From Arthrobacter sp. EpRS71 (GTDB lineage Bacteria; Actinomycetota; Actinomycetes; Actinomycetales; Micrococcaceae), in contig NZ_LNUV01000006.1 in the NCBI RefSeq assembly GCF_001512285.1, positions 32,721 to 96,720 of the forward strand: 64,000 nt of DNA, in the 5' to 3' direction. A model generated the notes under the pieces. The model ran no database searches. It was not told the origin of the DNA and saw only the letters and a program-made list of their open reading frames with translations. This document shows, one piece after another, positions 36,359-44,456 of the stretch. Made by a program: the position numbers and the translations under genes. Each line of letters starts with the position of its first letter. The stretch's first letter is position 1.

Positions 36359-37788
36359 GCGCCTCTAGGCCCCACCGACTGATTCCCGCTGATTCACGGA
36401 TCGAAAAATCACGGGTCGAAAAACTGGAGCAGCACGTTCAGGCACTCATGCAGGAACTCCACCAAGCACGCTATGAACAGCGCCGTGAGGCCCTCACGGA
36501 CGCCCTCACCGGACTCGGCAACCGCCTGGCACTGGTGGACGCTTTTATCGACGCCCAGGAAGCCACGGTCAAGGGCGCCGTCCCTCCGGCGCTTCTCCTC
36601 CTGAACCTGGACGATTTCAGGGCACTGAAGAACTCCGCCGGCCATGCCACGGCGGACCAGATCCTGATCACCGTTGCCATGCGCATCCGGTCGGCCGTCC
36701 GGGAGAACGACGTCGTCACGCGCCTGGGAGGCGACGAATTCGCTGTGCTGTTGCCCGCCACCCCGCAAAACCGGGCCGCCGCCGTCGGAAACCGCATCCT
36801 GGCTGCTCTGGAACCAAACATCGACCTTGGGAACAACAGCATCCGCTGCGGTGCAAGCATTGGCCTGCGCACTGCGGAGCCGCACCACAGCATTGAGGAC
36901 CTTCTCCAAGAGGCCGATCTTGCCATGGAAGAGTCCAAGAACGAGGGCCGGAACAAACTCAAGGTGTTCGACCCCGCAACGCTGCACGCGCGCCTGCTGC
37001 AGCGGCAGATCGTGGGGGAACTCCGCGAAGCCATCCGTTCTGACCAGTTGGTGCTCTACTACCAGCCGATCGTGGAGCTCGCCACCGGAAGGATCGAAGG
37101 CTGCGAGGCTTTGGTCAGGTGGAAACACCCGGTGCATGGCCTGATCATGCCGGACCAATTCATCCCAGTTGCCGAGGCTACCGGCCTGATCGCGGAATTG
37201 GGCAGGTGGGTCCTCCGGACCGCCGTCCGGCAGTTGCACGAATGGCGGCACCACCCCGCAACAGCGGGCCATGACTTTTCCATGCGGATCAACGTCTCGG
37301 CTGCCGATCTGCAAAGCCTGGAATTCGTGGATGACGTCAGCGAAGCTCTGGCGGAAGAAGGCCTGGCCCCCGAATCACTGGTGCTGGAGCTCACTGAGAG
37401 CGCCATCATCCACAACAACGAGCTGGACCGTTACACCTTGGCGAGCCTGCACAGGCTTGGCGTGGGGCTTGAGATCGACGACTTCGGTGCCGGCTATTCG
37501 TCCATGGGGTACCTGCGGAAACTGCCCGTGGACCGGGTAAAAGTGGACCGGCAATTCGTGAAGGACCTGGACGAGGATCCTTCCCAACTGGACTTCCTGG
37601 CCGCGATCCAGCAAGTCATCCGCTCCTGCGGCCTGGAGGGTGTGTGGGAAGGGATCGAGACCGCAGAACAAGCAGAAGCACTTCGGAGCATCGGCTGCGC
37701 GAGCGGCCAGGGGTACTACTTCGGCAGGCCGCTGCCGGCACCGGAGTTCACTGAACAGTTGGCGCGGCTGCGGACCTGGCCGGCTTAA
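36355..37788 (+). CDS. GGDEF-EAL dual-domain c-di-GMP enzyme
   Basis: A 477-residue cytoplasmic protein. A short N-terminal coiled-coil-like stretch (VEKLEQHVQALMQELHQARY) leads to a GGDEF domain with intact GGDEF (125-129) and an I-site REND (116-119), followed by an EAL domain with EALVRWKHP (Glu251), NVSAADL, DDFGAGYSS and EGIET. All main catalytic residues of both domains appear kept, so it could make or break c-di-GMP; the EAL activity probably dominates when GTP is scarce. I chose GTG 36355, overlapping the previous stop; the frame opens further upstream without need. It closes the exopolysaccharide operon. Confidence 0.88.
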   Translation: MSASRPHRLIPADSRIEKSRVEKLEQHVQALMQELHQARYEQRREALTDALTGLGNRLALVDAFIDAQEATVKGAVPPALLLLNLDDFRALKNSAGHATADQILITVAMRIRSAVRENDVVTRLGGDEFAVLLPATPQNRAAAVGNRILAALEPNIDLGNNSIRCGASIGLRTAEPHHSIEDLLQEADLAMEESKNEGRNKLKVFDPATLHARLLQRQIVGELREAIRSDQLVLYYQPIVELATGRIEGCEALVRWKHPVHGLIMPDQFIPVAEATGLIAELGRWVLRTAVRQLHEWRHHPATAGHDFSMRINVSAADLQSLEFVDDVSEALAEEGLAPESLVLELTESAIIHNNELDRYTLASLHRLGVGLEIDDFGAGYSSMGYLRKLPVDRVKVDRQFVKDLDEDPSQLDFLAAIQQVIRSCGLEGVWEGIETAEQAEALRSIGCASGQGYYFGRPLPAPEFTEQLARLRTWPA

Positions 37789-37791
37789 ACA

Positions 37792-37858
37792 AGCAACGCG
37801 GGGTCACTTATGGCCCTCCCCGAGGGGATTATCGGGCCATAAGTGACCCCGCGTTGCT
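37792..37858. repeat. 25-base perfect inverted repeat between convergent operons
   Basis: Arms 37792-37816 and 37834-37858 are perfectly complementary over 25 bases with a 17-base loop. It fills the 85-base gap between the GGDEF-EAL gene and the purL stop. It is longer than a usual terminator and has no T-run, so it may be a member of a dispersed extragenic palindrome family as well as a bidirectional terminator. Confidence 0.75.
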
Positions 37859-37873
37859 GTAAGCGGGGGAAGA

Positions 37874-40183
37874 TCAGCCGAAGTACTTCGGCAGCGTTCC
37901 TTCGTGTGCCTCGCGGAGGGCTTCCAGGGAGAGCTCGTCCACGCCGTTGATCTCCAACTTTCCACCGGCAGCGTCAACAACGCCGATCCGGAGGTGGGCG
38001 AAGCCGCGGGCCGTGCACATGTCCTTGAAACGGACTTCCTCGGAGCGCGGCACGGAAACGATGGCCCGGGCCTGCGTCTCGGAGAAGAGGGCCGTGAACA
38101 GGTCCACGCCGTCGCGCTCCATGAGTTCCTCAAGGGCGATGCGGGCGCCCACGCCGTAGCGCAGCGAGGACTCCACCAAAGCAGCCGCGAGGCCACCTTC
38201 GGAGAGGTCGTGTGCTGCGTCAACCATGCCGTCGCGGGAAGCGTTGATCAGGATTTCGCCCAAAGCGCGCTCTGCTGCGAGGTCAACCTTCGGCGGCAAG
38301 CCACCGAGGTGTCCGCGGAGGTTGGACCATTCCGAACCGTCCAGCTCTGCTGCGGTGGTGCCCAGCAGGTAGATGGCCTGGCCATCCTCGCGCCAGCCGG
38401 ACGGCGTGCGGCGGGCGACGTCGTCGAGCTTGCCCAGAACTGCCACTACAGGGGAGGGGTGGATCGGCGTGGTGCCGGTCTGGTTGTAGAGCGAGACGTT
38501 GCCGCCGGTCACGGGGATGCCGAGTTCCATGCAGGCGTCGGACAGGCCACGGATGGCTTCGGCCAGCTGCCACATGACATCCGGATCCTCGGGGGAACCG
38601 AAGTTCAGGCAGTCGCTGACGGCCATCGGAACGGCGCCGGAGGTGGCCACGTTGCGGTAGGCCTCAGCCAGTGCGAGCTGTGCACCCTGGTAGGGCTCCA
38701 GGTAGGTGTAGCGGCCGTTGGCGTCCGTGGCCAGGGCAACGCCCAAGCCGGTTTCCTCGTCAACGCGGACCACGCCGGCATCGTCCGGGAACGCCATGGC
38801 AGTGTTGCCGCCTACGTAGCGGTCGTACTGCTTGGTGATCCAGGCCTTGCTGCACATGTTGGGCGATGCAACGAGTTCGGTGACGGCTGCAGCCAGCTCG
38901 GTGGGAGCCGACGGACGGCCTGCGTCCTCCACGGAACCGGTGAAGGAATTGGCCTGCACCGAGTCCTGCCACTCCGGGCGGGCGAACGGACGGTCGTAGA
39001 CCGGGCCGTCGTGCGCAACGGTGCGGGGATCGACGTCGACGATTATTTCGCCTTCCCAGGTGATGATGAGGCGACCGGTGTCGGTAACTTCACCCAACCA
39101 GGAGTACTCCACGGCCCACTTGTCCATCACAGCTTCGAACGCTGCAATGTTCTCCGGGGTGACCACGGCCATCATGCGTTCCTGCGACTCGGACATGAGG
39201 ATCTCGCCCGGGGTCAGCGTGGGGTCGCGGAGCAGGACCGAGGTCAGCTCCACTTCCATGCCGCCGTCACCGTTGGACGCGAGCTCGGAGGTGGCGCAGG
39301 AAATGCCTGCGGCGCCGAGGTCCTGGATGCCTTCAACCAGTGAGCCCTTGAAGAGCTCCAGGCAGCACTCGATGAGGACCTTCTCAGCGAAGGGGTCGCC
39401 CACCTGGACGGCCGGACGCTTGGAGGGCTTGGTGTCATCGAAGGACTCGGACGCGAGCACTGAAGCGCCGCCGATTCCGTCGCCGCCGGTGCGTGCACCG
39501 AACAGGACAACCTTGTTGCCCTTGCCGGAGGCGTTGGCCAGGCGGATGTCCTCGTGGCGCATGACGCCCACGGCCAGTGCGTTCACCAGCGGGTTGCCCT
39601 GGTAGACGGAGTCGAACACCATTTCGCCGCCGATGTTCGGCAGGCCCAGGCAGTTGCCGTAGCCACCGATGCCGGCAACAGCACCGTGCATGACGCGGGC
39701 GGTGTCCGGGTGGTCGATGGCACCGAAGCGCAACGGGTCCATCACGGCAACCGGGCGGGCACCCATGGAGATGATGTCGCGGACAATGCCGCCGATCCCG
39801 GTAGCGGCACCCTGGTACGGCTCAACGAACGACGGCGAGTTGTGGGACTCGATCTTGAACGTCACGGCCCAGCCGTCGCCCAGGTTGGTGACGCCGGCGT
39901 TCTCGCCAATGCCAACCAGCATGTCCTTCTTCATTTCCTCGGTGACCTTCTCGCCGAACTGGCGGAGGTGGTTCTTGGAGGACTTGTAGGAGCAGTGCTC
40001 GCTCCACATGACGGAGTACATGGCCAGCTCGGCGCCGGTGGGGCGGCGGCCAAGGACCTTGACGATCTCGTCGAATTCGTTCTGCTTCAGGCCCAGCTCA
40101 GCCCACGGGAGTTCCGTGTCCGGGGTCTTGGCAGCGTGCTCAACGGTGTCGATGTTGAACTTCTTGGTGGTTTCCGTGGTCAC
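37874..40183 (-). CDS. purL: phosphoribosylformylglycinamidine synthase, large subunit
   Basis: A 769-residue enzyme of the small-type PurL used with PurS and PurQ. It shows the early [11 protein letters not shown] and the glycine-rich AIM-synthase motifs ([37 protein letters not shown]). It converts FGAR to FGAM with ATP and ammonia from PurQ, step four of purine synthesis. The start is GTG 40183 with GGGAGGCGACAA before it, overlapping the purQ stop by 4 bases. It is the last gene of purSQL. Confidence 0.95.
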   Translation of the reverse strand: MTTETTKKFNIDTVEHAAKTPDTELPWAELGLKQNEFDEIVKVLGRRPTGAELAMYSVMWSEHCSYKSSKNHLRQFGEKVTEEMKKDMLVGIGENAGVTNLGDGWAVTFKIESHNSPSFVEPYQGAATGIGGIVRDIISMGARPVAVMDPLRFGAIDHPDTARVMHGAVAGIGGYGNCLGLPNIGGEMVFDSVYQGNPLVNALAVGVMRHEDIRLANASGKGNKVVLFGARTGGDGIGGASVLASESFDDTKPSKRPAVQVGDPFAEKVLIECCLELFKGSLVEGIQDLGAAGISCATSELASNGDGGMEVELTSVLLRDPTLTPGEILMSESQERMMAVVTPENIAAFEAVMDKWAVEYSWLGEVTDTGRLIITWEGEIIVDVDPRTVAHDGPVYDRPFARPEWQDSVQANSFTGSVEDAGRPSAPTELAAAVTELVASPNMCSKAWITKQYDRYVGGNTAMAFPDDAGVVRVDEETGLGVALATDANGRYTYLEPYQGAQLALAEAYRNVATSGAVPMAVSDCLNFGSPEDPDVMWQLAEAIRGLSDACMELGIPVTGGNVSLYNQTGTTPIHPSPVVAVLGKLDDVARRTPSGWREDGQAIYLLGTTAAELDGSEWSNLRGHLGGLPPKVDLAAERALGEILINASRDGMVDAAHDLSEGGLAAALVESSLRYGVGARIALEELMERDGVDLFTALFSETQARAIVSVPRSEEVRFKDMCTARGFAHLRIGVVDAAGGKLEINGVDELSLEALREAHEGTLPKYFG

Positions 40184-40950
40184 TTGTCGCCTCCCACAAT
40201 CTTGGTCAAAACGGAGGTGAAGAAACCGAGGCCGTCGGTGTCGCGGGGAGCGCCATCAAGGGACTCCGGGCCGAAACCGGCCTCAACTGCGTGCTCGGGG
40301 TGCGGCATGAGGCCCACCACGTTGCCCGCGGCGTTGGAGATGCCCGCGATGTCGCGGCGGGAGCCGTTCGGGTTGAAGCCCACGTAGCGGAACACCACGC
40401 GGCCCTCAGCCTCAAGGGCGTCCAGGGTCTTCTCGTCCGCGATGTACTGGCCGTCCTGGTTCTTCAACGGCACAATGATTTCCTGGCCGTCGGTGTAGTC
40501 CACGGTCCACGCAGTGTTGGCGTTTTCCACGCGCAGCGTCTGGTCCCGGCAAATGAACTTCAGGTGGTCGTTCTTGATCATGGAACCGGGCAGCAGGTGC
40601 GATTCGGTCAGGATCTGGAAACCGTTGCAGATACCCAGCACGGGGAGCTTTGCGTCGGAGTTCGCGGCATCAATGATCTTGGACATCAACGGAGCGAAGC
40701 GCGAGATGGCACCGGCGCGGAGGTAGTCACCGTAGGAGAAACCGCCGGGGATGATGACGGCGTCAACATCGCCGAGCTCGGAGTCAGCATGCCATAGCGG
40801 CACCGCCGTGGCGCCTGCAAGCCGCACTGCACGGGCGGCGTCGCGGTCGTCCAAGGTGCCGGGGAAGGTGACGACGCCGATCTTGGCGCCTGCCAAGCGG
40901 GGTTCTGCGGCGACGGCTACAGCCTCGCCAATCAGGGGGATCGACGTCAT
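40180..40950 (-). CDS. purQ: phosphoribosylformylglycinamidine synthase, glutaminase subunit
   Basis: A 256-residue class I glutamine amidotransferase. Cys108 in [10 protein letters not shown] is the nucleophile and PHPEHAVE near the end supplies the His/Glu. It releases ammonia from glutamine for PurL. It begins [21 protein letters not shown]; the about 20-residue N-terminal extension before [10 protein letters not shown] is common in actinobacteria. ATG 40950 is one base from the purS stop, and its own stop overlaps purL. Confidence 0.94.
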   Translation of the reverse strand: MTSIPLIGEAVAVAAEPRLAGAKIGVVTFPGTLDDRDAARAVRLAGATAVPLWHADSELGDVDAVIIPGGFSYGDYLRAGAISRFAPLMSKIIDAANSDAKLPVLGICNGFQILTESHLLPGSMIKNDHLKFICRDQTLRVENANTAWTVDYTDGQEIIVPLKNQDGQYIADEKTLDALEAEGRVVFRYVGFNPNGSRRDIAGISNAAGNVVGLMPHPEHAVEAGFGPESLDGAPRDTDGLGFFTSVLTKIVGGDK

Positions 40951-40951
40951 A

Positions 40952-41203
40952 TCAGGCCTCGACGACCTCGACGTTGACAACATCCTCGATCACCGGGTTG
41001 GACAGGAGGGTCTCAGCAGCTTCGCGGGCCTGGGCCAGGATAGCGTCGGTCACCTCGCCGTCGACGGTCAGTTCGAAACGCTTGCCCTGGCGGACTGCGC
41101 TGAAGCTGTTGAAGCCGAGGCGGGGCAGTGCACCCACGATGGCCTTCCCCTGGGGGTCCAGAATCTCGGGCTTGGGCATGACGTCAACGACGATCCGGGG
41201 CAT
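40952..41203 (-). CDS. purS: phosphoribosylformylglycinamidine synthase, PurS subunit
   Basis: An 83-residue protein ([40 protein letters not shown]), the normal PurS size. It forms the bridge that holds PurL and PurQ together. ATG 41203 is preceded by AGGAGTTACCGG; the longer open frame upstream is not part of the gene. It is the first gene of the purSQL operon. Confidence 0.93.
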   Translation of the reverse strand: MPRIVVDVMPKPEILDPQGKAIVGALPRLGFNSFSAVRQGKRFELTVDGEVTDAILAQAREAAETLLSNPVIEDVVNVEVVEA

Positions 41204-41509
41204 CCGGTAACTCCTGTGCGTGAGTTGGGTGAACCTTAAATAAGGCTGCCGCGGAGGTGCCGTCTCACGCCGTTCAGCCGCCTTCAAACAGCGTCTAGAA
41301 CACAGGGTTAAACACGGTGGTGAACTGCAATGTTTGAACGGCATGGGGGGCGCTCCGCGAGCTTGCACACCTATTCTACCGGGAGCGGCGCACATACCCT
41401 ATTCAGCCGGATTGTGCGAGGACACCCCGCCGCGGCGGGGGAAAGCGGACCAGATCAAGGCCCGACGGCGGCACTTTCGCCGGGTGGTTCGCGTCACTAG
41501 GATTGCGGC
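41204..41509. other. divergent promoter region of purSQL with an inverted repeat in the leader
   Basis: This 306-base gap has no gene. On the minus strand a TAGAAT (plus 41373-41378) is a candidate -10, which would give a leader of about 165 bases. That leader carries an 8-base inverted repeat TTCAAACA (41283-41290) / TGTTTGAA (41331-41338) around 40 bases. I could not match it to a known riboswitch. Confidence 0.4.
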
Positions 41510-41695
41510 ATGGCTGAGAAACCGAAATCGATGGTGCTGGGCGTTGTGGCTGCAGCCGTTTTTGCTGGATTGGGCCGAATGGTCATCCAGAAGATCGTGG
41601 CGGACCGGGCCGCTCGGAACAGCCGGGTGACCGCTCCGTTGGACGCTGAAACGCGTGCCAAAATCAGTGACGCGCTGCGCACGCCAAGTAAGTAG
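41510..41695 (+). CDS. small single-helix membrane protein
   Basis: A 61-residue protein with a predicted membrane segment (MVLGVVAAAVFAGLGRMVIQ, residues 8-27) and a hydrophilic tail (DAETRAKISDALRTPSK). No domain is recognised. Its codon use fits a real gene (G/C-rich third positions), and it fills the space between purS and the DUF1540 gene. Function unknown. Confidence 0.55.
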   Translation: MAEKPKSMVLGVVAAAVFAGLGRMVIQKIVADRAARNSRVTAPLDAETRAKISDALRTPSK

Positions 41696-41856
41696 GGCCT
41701 AACCTTTAGGTAGCCGTTTTCCGGCGGAATTTCGCGGATTAAGGCACATACAAATGCGCTATTAAGAGCGGTTAAATGTGGTGATTCGGGCGTAGTTTGG
41801 GAAGTACACGAGGGGCTCAGCCCCAGTACTCTTCAGGATCCACACCAGGAGGAACA

Positions 41857-42147
41857 ATGACCGAACACGTTGCCGAAGTATCCGCCTGCAGCGTTGGCAC
41901 GTGCGGATTTAACCACAACGGTTGCACCGCATTCGGAATCACCATCGGTGGCAGCCAGGACCACGCTTCCTGCGCCACGTTCATTGACACCAATGCCATG
42001 GGTGGCCTTCCCAAGGTCCTCGCCCACGTTGGTGCCTGCCAGCGCTCCGAGTGCGTCCACAACAACAACCTCATGTGCGAGGCACATGACGTCAAGGTGG
42101 GTCCCGGCCGCGAAGCTGCAGACTGCCTGACGTACGAGCACTCCTGA
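41857..42147 (+). CDS. DUF1540 cysteine-rich protein, two repeats
   Basis: A 96-residue protein made of two DUF1540-type units, CSVGTCGFNHNGCTAFGITI...C and CQRSECVHNNNLMCEAHDVK...C. Each has four cysteines and a nearby histidine, suggesting one metal ion per unit. The function of DUF1540 is unknown; metal binding is inferred from the cysteines. The ATG follows CCAGGAGGAACA, an excellent ribosome site that shows the longer upstream reading is wrong. A strong terminator follows. Confidence 0.85.
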   Translation: MTEHVAEVSACSVGTCGFNHNGCTAFGITIGGSQDHASCATFIDTNAMGGLPKVLAHVGACQRSECVHNNNLMCEAHDVKVGPGREAADCLTYEHS

Positions 42148-42160
42148 CGGATTCGCGAGA

Positions 42161-42198
42161 AGCGGGCCTGCCCTCCTTGGAGGACGGGCCCGCTTTTT
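42161..42198 (+). terminator. intrinsic terminator of the DUF1540 gene
   Basis: A G/C-rich 16-base stem with two mismatches (42161-42176 with 42179-42194) runs directly into five T residues, 14 bases after the stop. It also precedes the convergent manganese catalase stop. Confidence 0.85.
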
Positions 42199-42207
42199 CG
42201 CGTGGGG

Positions 42208-43191
42208 TTACTTTTTCTTGGCCGAGGTGTTCTTGGGCGGCGTGGACTTGGCTTCCTTGGGGCTGTCCGCGTCCTTGAGTTCCTGCTCGGCGGTGGCTTG
42301 GATCAATGCCAGTAACTCCGGATCCAACCCGGGCGCGAATTCTTCCTTGCGTTCCGGAGAGATGGTGATGGGAAAACCGTCGGGCATCTGCTGGGTGCTG
42401 AGTTCCGTCCCATCATTGGAGGGCGAGGCCCCGCGGTAAAGCTTGCCTGCTTCACTCAGGTTGTCTGCGCTGAAGGTGTACTGGATGCTCTGCAGGCCCT
42501 TGTCCAGGAGCTTCTTCACCTCGGGGAACTGCTCGGCGTTGGTTTTGGGAATGGGGAGGACTTTGCCCCAGTTCACCCCCAGACTCTCCAAGGCCTTGGC
42601 ATAAGCATTCTCGTGCGCCTGATCACGGACAATGAGGTACGCGATGGTGGAACGCGCGGTCTTGTTGTCCGTCATTTCGTAGATGCGGCACTTTTGCAGC
42701 CTGCCCGTTGATTCCAACATCAGGTTGTAGAGCAGGTCCAGGACCAGGTTGCCGCTGTTGTAGACGTACGAACCACTCCAGGGGTTACCGGCGGCATCCA
42801 CAGGCAAGGCGCCTTGGGCGCCCACCAGGTAATGGTGGATGTTGCTGGTGTCCAGTGCGATTTTCAGGGGAGTAGCTCCCCCTGCTCCCGGCTGGTCCAC
42901 AGGATCGGACTTCTTGCCTTGATAGCGGGGTGAACCGTCAAGGAGCTGGGAAATGGTGGTTCCGATGAGCTCCACATGGCTGATCTCTTCAGTGCCGATG
43001 CCTTGCAGCAGGTCCTTGTACGGTTTCGAGGCAGCGTCACCCCGGAAATTCATGCTCTGGAAAAGGTATTGCATCATGGTGCGCATCTCGCCGAACTGGC
43101 CGCCCAGGCCTTCCTGGAGGGCATTGGCGGCTGCTGGGTCCGGCTCGTCGGCGGCGATTTCATTGATGAGAAGCTGGGTGTGCAGGTACAT
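42208..43191 (-). CDS. manganese-containing catalase
   Basis: A 327-residue ferritin-like enzyme. GGQFGEMRTMMQYLFQS, the EEISHVELIG motif and RDQAHENAY supply the Glu/His ligands of a di-manganese centre. It destroys hydrogen peroxide without heme. The C-terminal about 35 residues are a Lys/Pro/Ser-rich tail. I chose ATG 43191 (MYLHTQLLINE) because GTGAGGAAACGT precedes it; a GTG at 43203 lies inside that ribosome site. Confidence 0.9.
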   Translation of the reverse strand: MYLHTQLLINEIAADEPDPAAANALQEGLGGQFGEMRTMMQYLFQSMNFRGDAASKPYKDLLQGIGTEEISHVELIGTTISQLLDGSPRYQGKKSDPVDQPGAGGATPLKIALDTSNIHHYLVGAQGALPVDAAGNPWSGSYVYNSGNLVLDLLYNLMLESTGRLQKCRIYEMTDNKTARSTIAYLIVRDQAHENAYAKALESLGVNWGKVLPIPKTNAEQFPEVKKLLDKGLQSIQYTFSADNLSEAGKLYRGASPSNDGTELSTQQMPDGFPITISPERKEEFAPGLDPELLALIQATAEQELKDADSPKEAKSTPPKNTSAKKK

Positions 43192-43335
43192 ACGTTTCCT
43201 CACGTTGTCTCATGCTCTGCGTGGGATGGAAACCCTCTGCTGGCCACCCCGGACCCACCTACCATAAGCATGCTTACTATTCGGGGGCAATGAAATTCTG
43301 TGAGGAACTGGATCCCGTGCGGAAAGGGGGTGGAT

Positions 43336-44274
43336 CTAGCCGGCCACCTGGTTGGTGAGCGGCTTGCCGTCCTTGAGTGCGGTGACGTTCTCCGTGACCA
43401 GGCGCGCAGAGCCTTTGGGGCGGTTGCCGGCAACGTGGGGTGTGATGATCAGGTTGGGGGCGGCCCACAGCTTCGAGTCGGCCGGCAGGGGTTCAACTTT
43501 GGTGACGTCCAACGCTGCCGCGCGCAGGCGTCCCTCCTGCAGGGCGGTAAGCAGGGCGTCTTCGTCAACCGTGGCGCCGCGGCCCACGTTGACGAAGATG
43601 GCCGACGCCGGGAGGCTGCGGAGGACGTCCTCGTTCAGCGAGTCGGTGGTTTCCGGGGTGGCGGGCAGTATGGAGATCAGAACGTCCGTGGTTCCAAGGA
43701 CGTCAGGCAGCTCGTTGGTTGAGACCACCGGGAAGCCGTAACGCTCACCTGAAGAATTGGCGACGCCGGTGACCGTCGCGCCCAGCGCTGCCAGCAGCGG
43801 AGCGAGCCGCCCCGCGATGGAGCCGAAGCCCCAAATGGTGACCTTGGCGCCGTCGAGCGTGTAGAGCTGTTCGGTGGTGGGGCTGGACTGTTCGGCGTTG
43901 TAGGGCTGGTTCCACGTGGCAGCCCTCTGGGACTCCTGCAGAACATCCAGGCGGCGCACGGCCGCCAAAACCAATGCCAGTGCGTGTTCGGCCACGGGAC
44001 CGTCGTGGAGCGAACGGCCGGAGGTGATGGCCACGCCATTCGCAAAGCCGGCAGAGAGTACTGAGTCGGGGCCCGCCGCCAGCGTCTGCACCAGCTTGAG
44101 ATTCGGCATGGAGCGGGCGGCGTCGGTCAGGTTGTCGGACGTGTTCCGCCAGACAACCAGGACCTCGGCGTCGCGGTGTTCTGCGGGGATCGGCCGGTCC
44201 ACCTTATAGACGAAGGCCTGGTCCTCAAGGGTGGGGAGGTCCAGTTCGATGGTGTCCGGGACGAGGATTTTCAC
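43336..44274 (-). CDS. D-isomer-specific 2-hydroxyacid dehydrogenase
   Basis: A 312-residue NAD(P)-dependent dehydrogenase: the nucleotide-binding GFGSIAGRLAPLLAALG, the catalytic Arg region NVGRGATVDEDALLTAL and the catalytic His in TPHVAGNRP are all present. The hydroxyacid is not predictable. GTG 44274 with CTGGAGTTGCC upstream is the best start; a TTG at 44292 is in frame but less likely. It is divergent from the sialidase gene. Confidence 0.87.
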   Translation of the reverse strand: MKILVPDTIELDLPTLEDQAFVYKVDRPIPAEHRDAEVLVVWRNTSDNLTDAARSMPNLKLVQTLAAGPDSVLSAGFANGVAITSGRSLHDGPVAEHALALVLAAVRRLDVLQESQRAATWNQPYNAEQSSPTTEQLYTLDGAKVTIWGFGSIAGRLAPLLAALGATVTGVANSSGERYGFPVVSTNELPDVLGTTDVLISILPATPETTDSLNEDVLRSLPASAIFVNVGRGATVDEDALLTALQEGRLRAAALDVTKVEPLPADSKLWAAPNLIITPHVAGNRPKGSARLVTENVTALKDGKPLTNQVAG

Positions 44275-44392
44275 GGCAACTCCAGTGCTCAAGGGTGTGT
44301 GGTTTCGAGTTTGAGGCTACCGCTTCGCCCATCCACCAGGCCCTCTCCAGCTTCATCTCTGGCAATGTGACGCTGAACACCTTAGGGTATGA

Positions 44393-44418
44393 GAACGTCC
44401 CTAGGTTGTAGGACGTTC
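44393..44418. promoter_or_regulatory. inverted-repeat operator upstream of the sialidase gene
   Basis: GAACGTCC (44393-44400) and GGACGTTC (44411-44418) form perfect 8-base arms with a 10-base spacer, about 40 bases before the sialidase start and in the promoter region shared with the divergent dehydrogenase. No regulator gene is adjacent. Confidence 0.55.
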
Positions 44419-44456
44419 GACGTAGCACGTAGCACCCACTCGAAAGGACCCTCGAT

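Noticed and set aside
41695..41720. DtxR-like iron box near CCTAACCTTTAGG
   Set aside because: Only one half resembles the consensus; the other half does not match, and the downstream DUF1540 gene gives no iron link.
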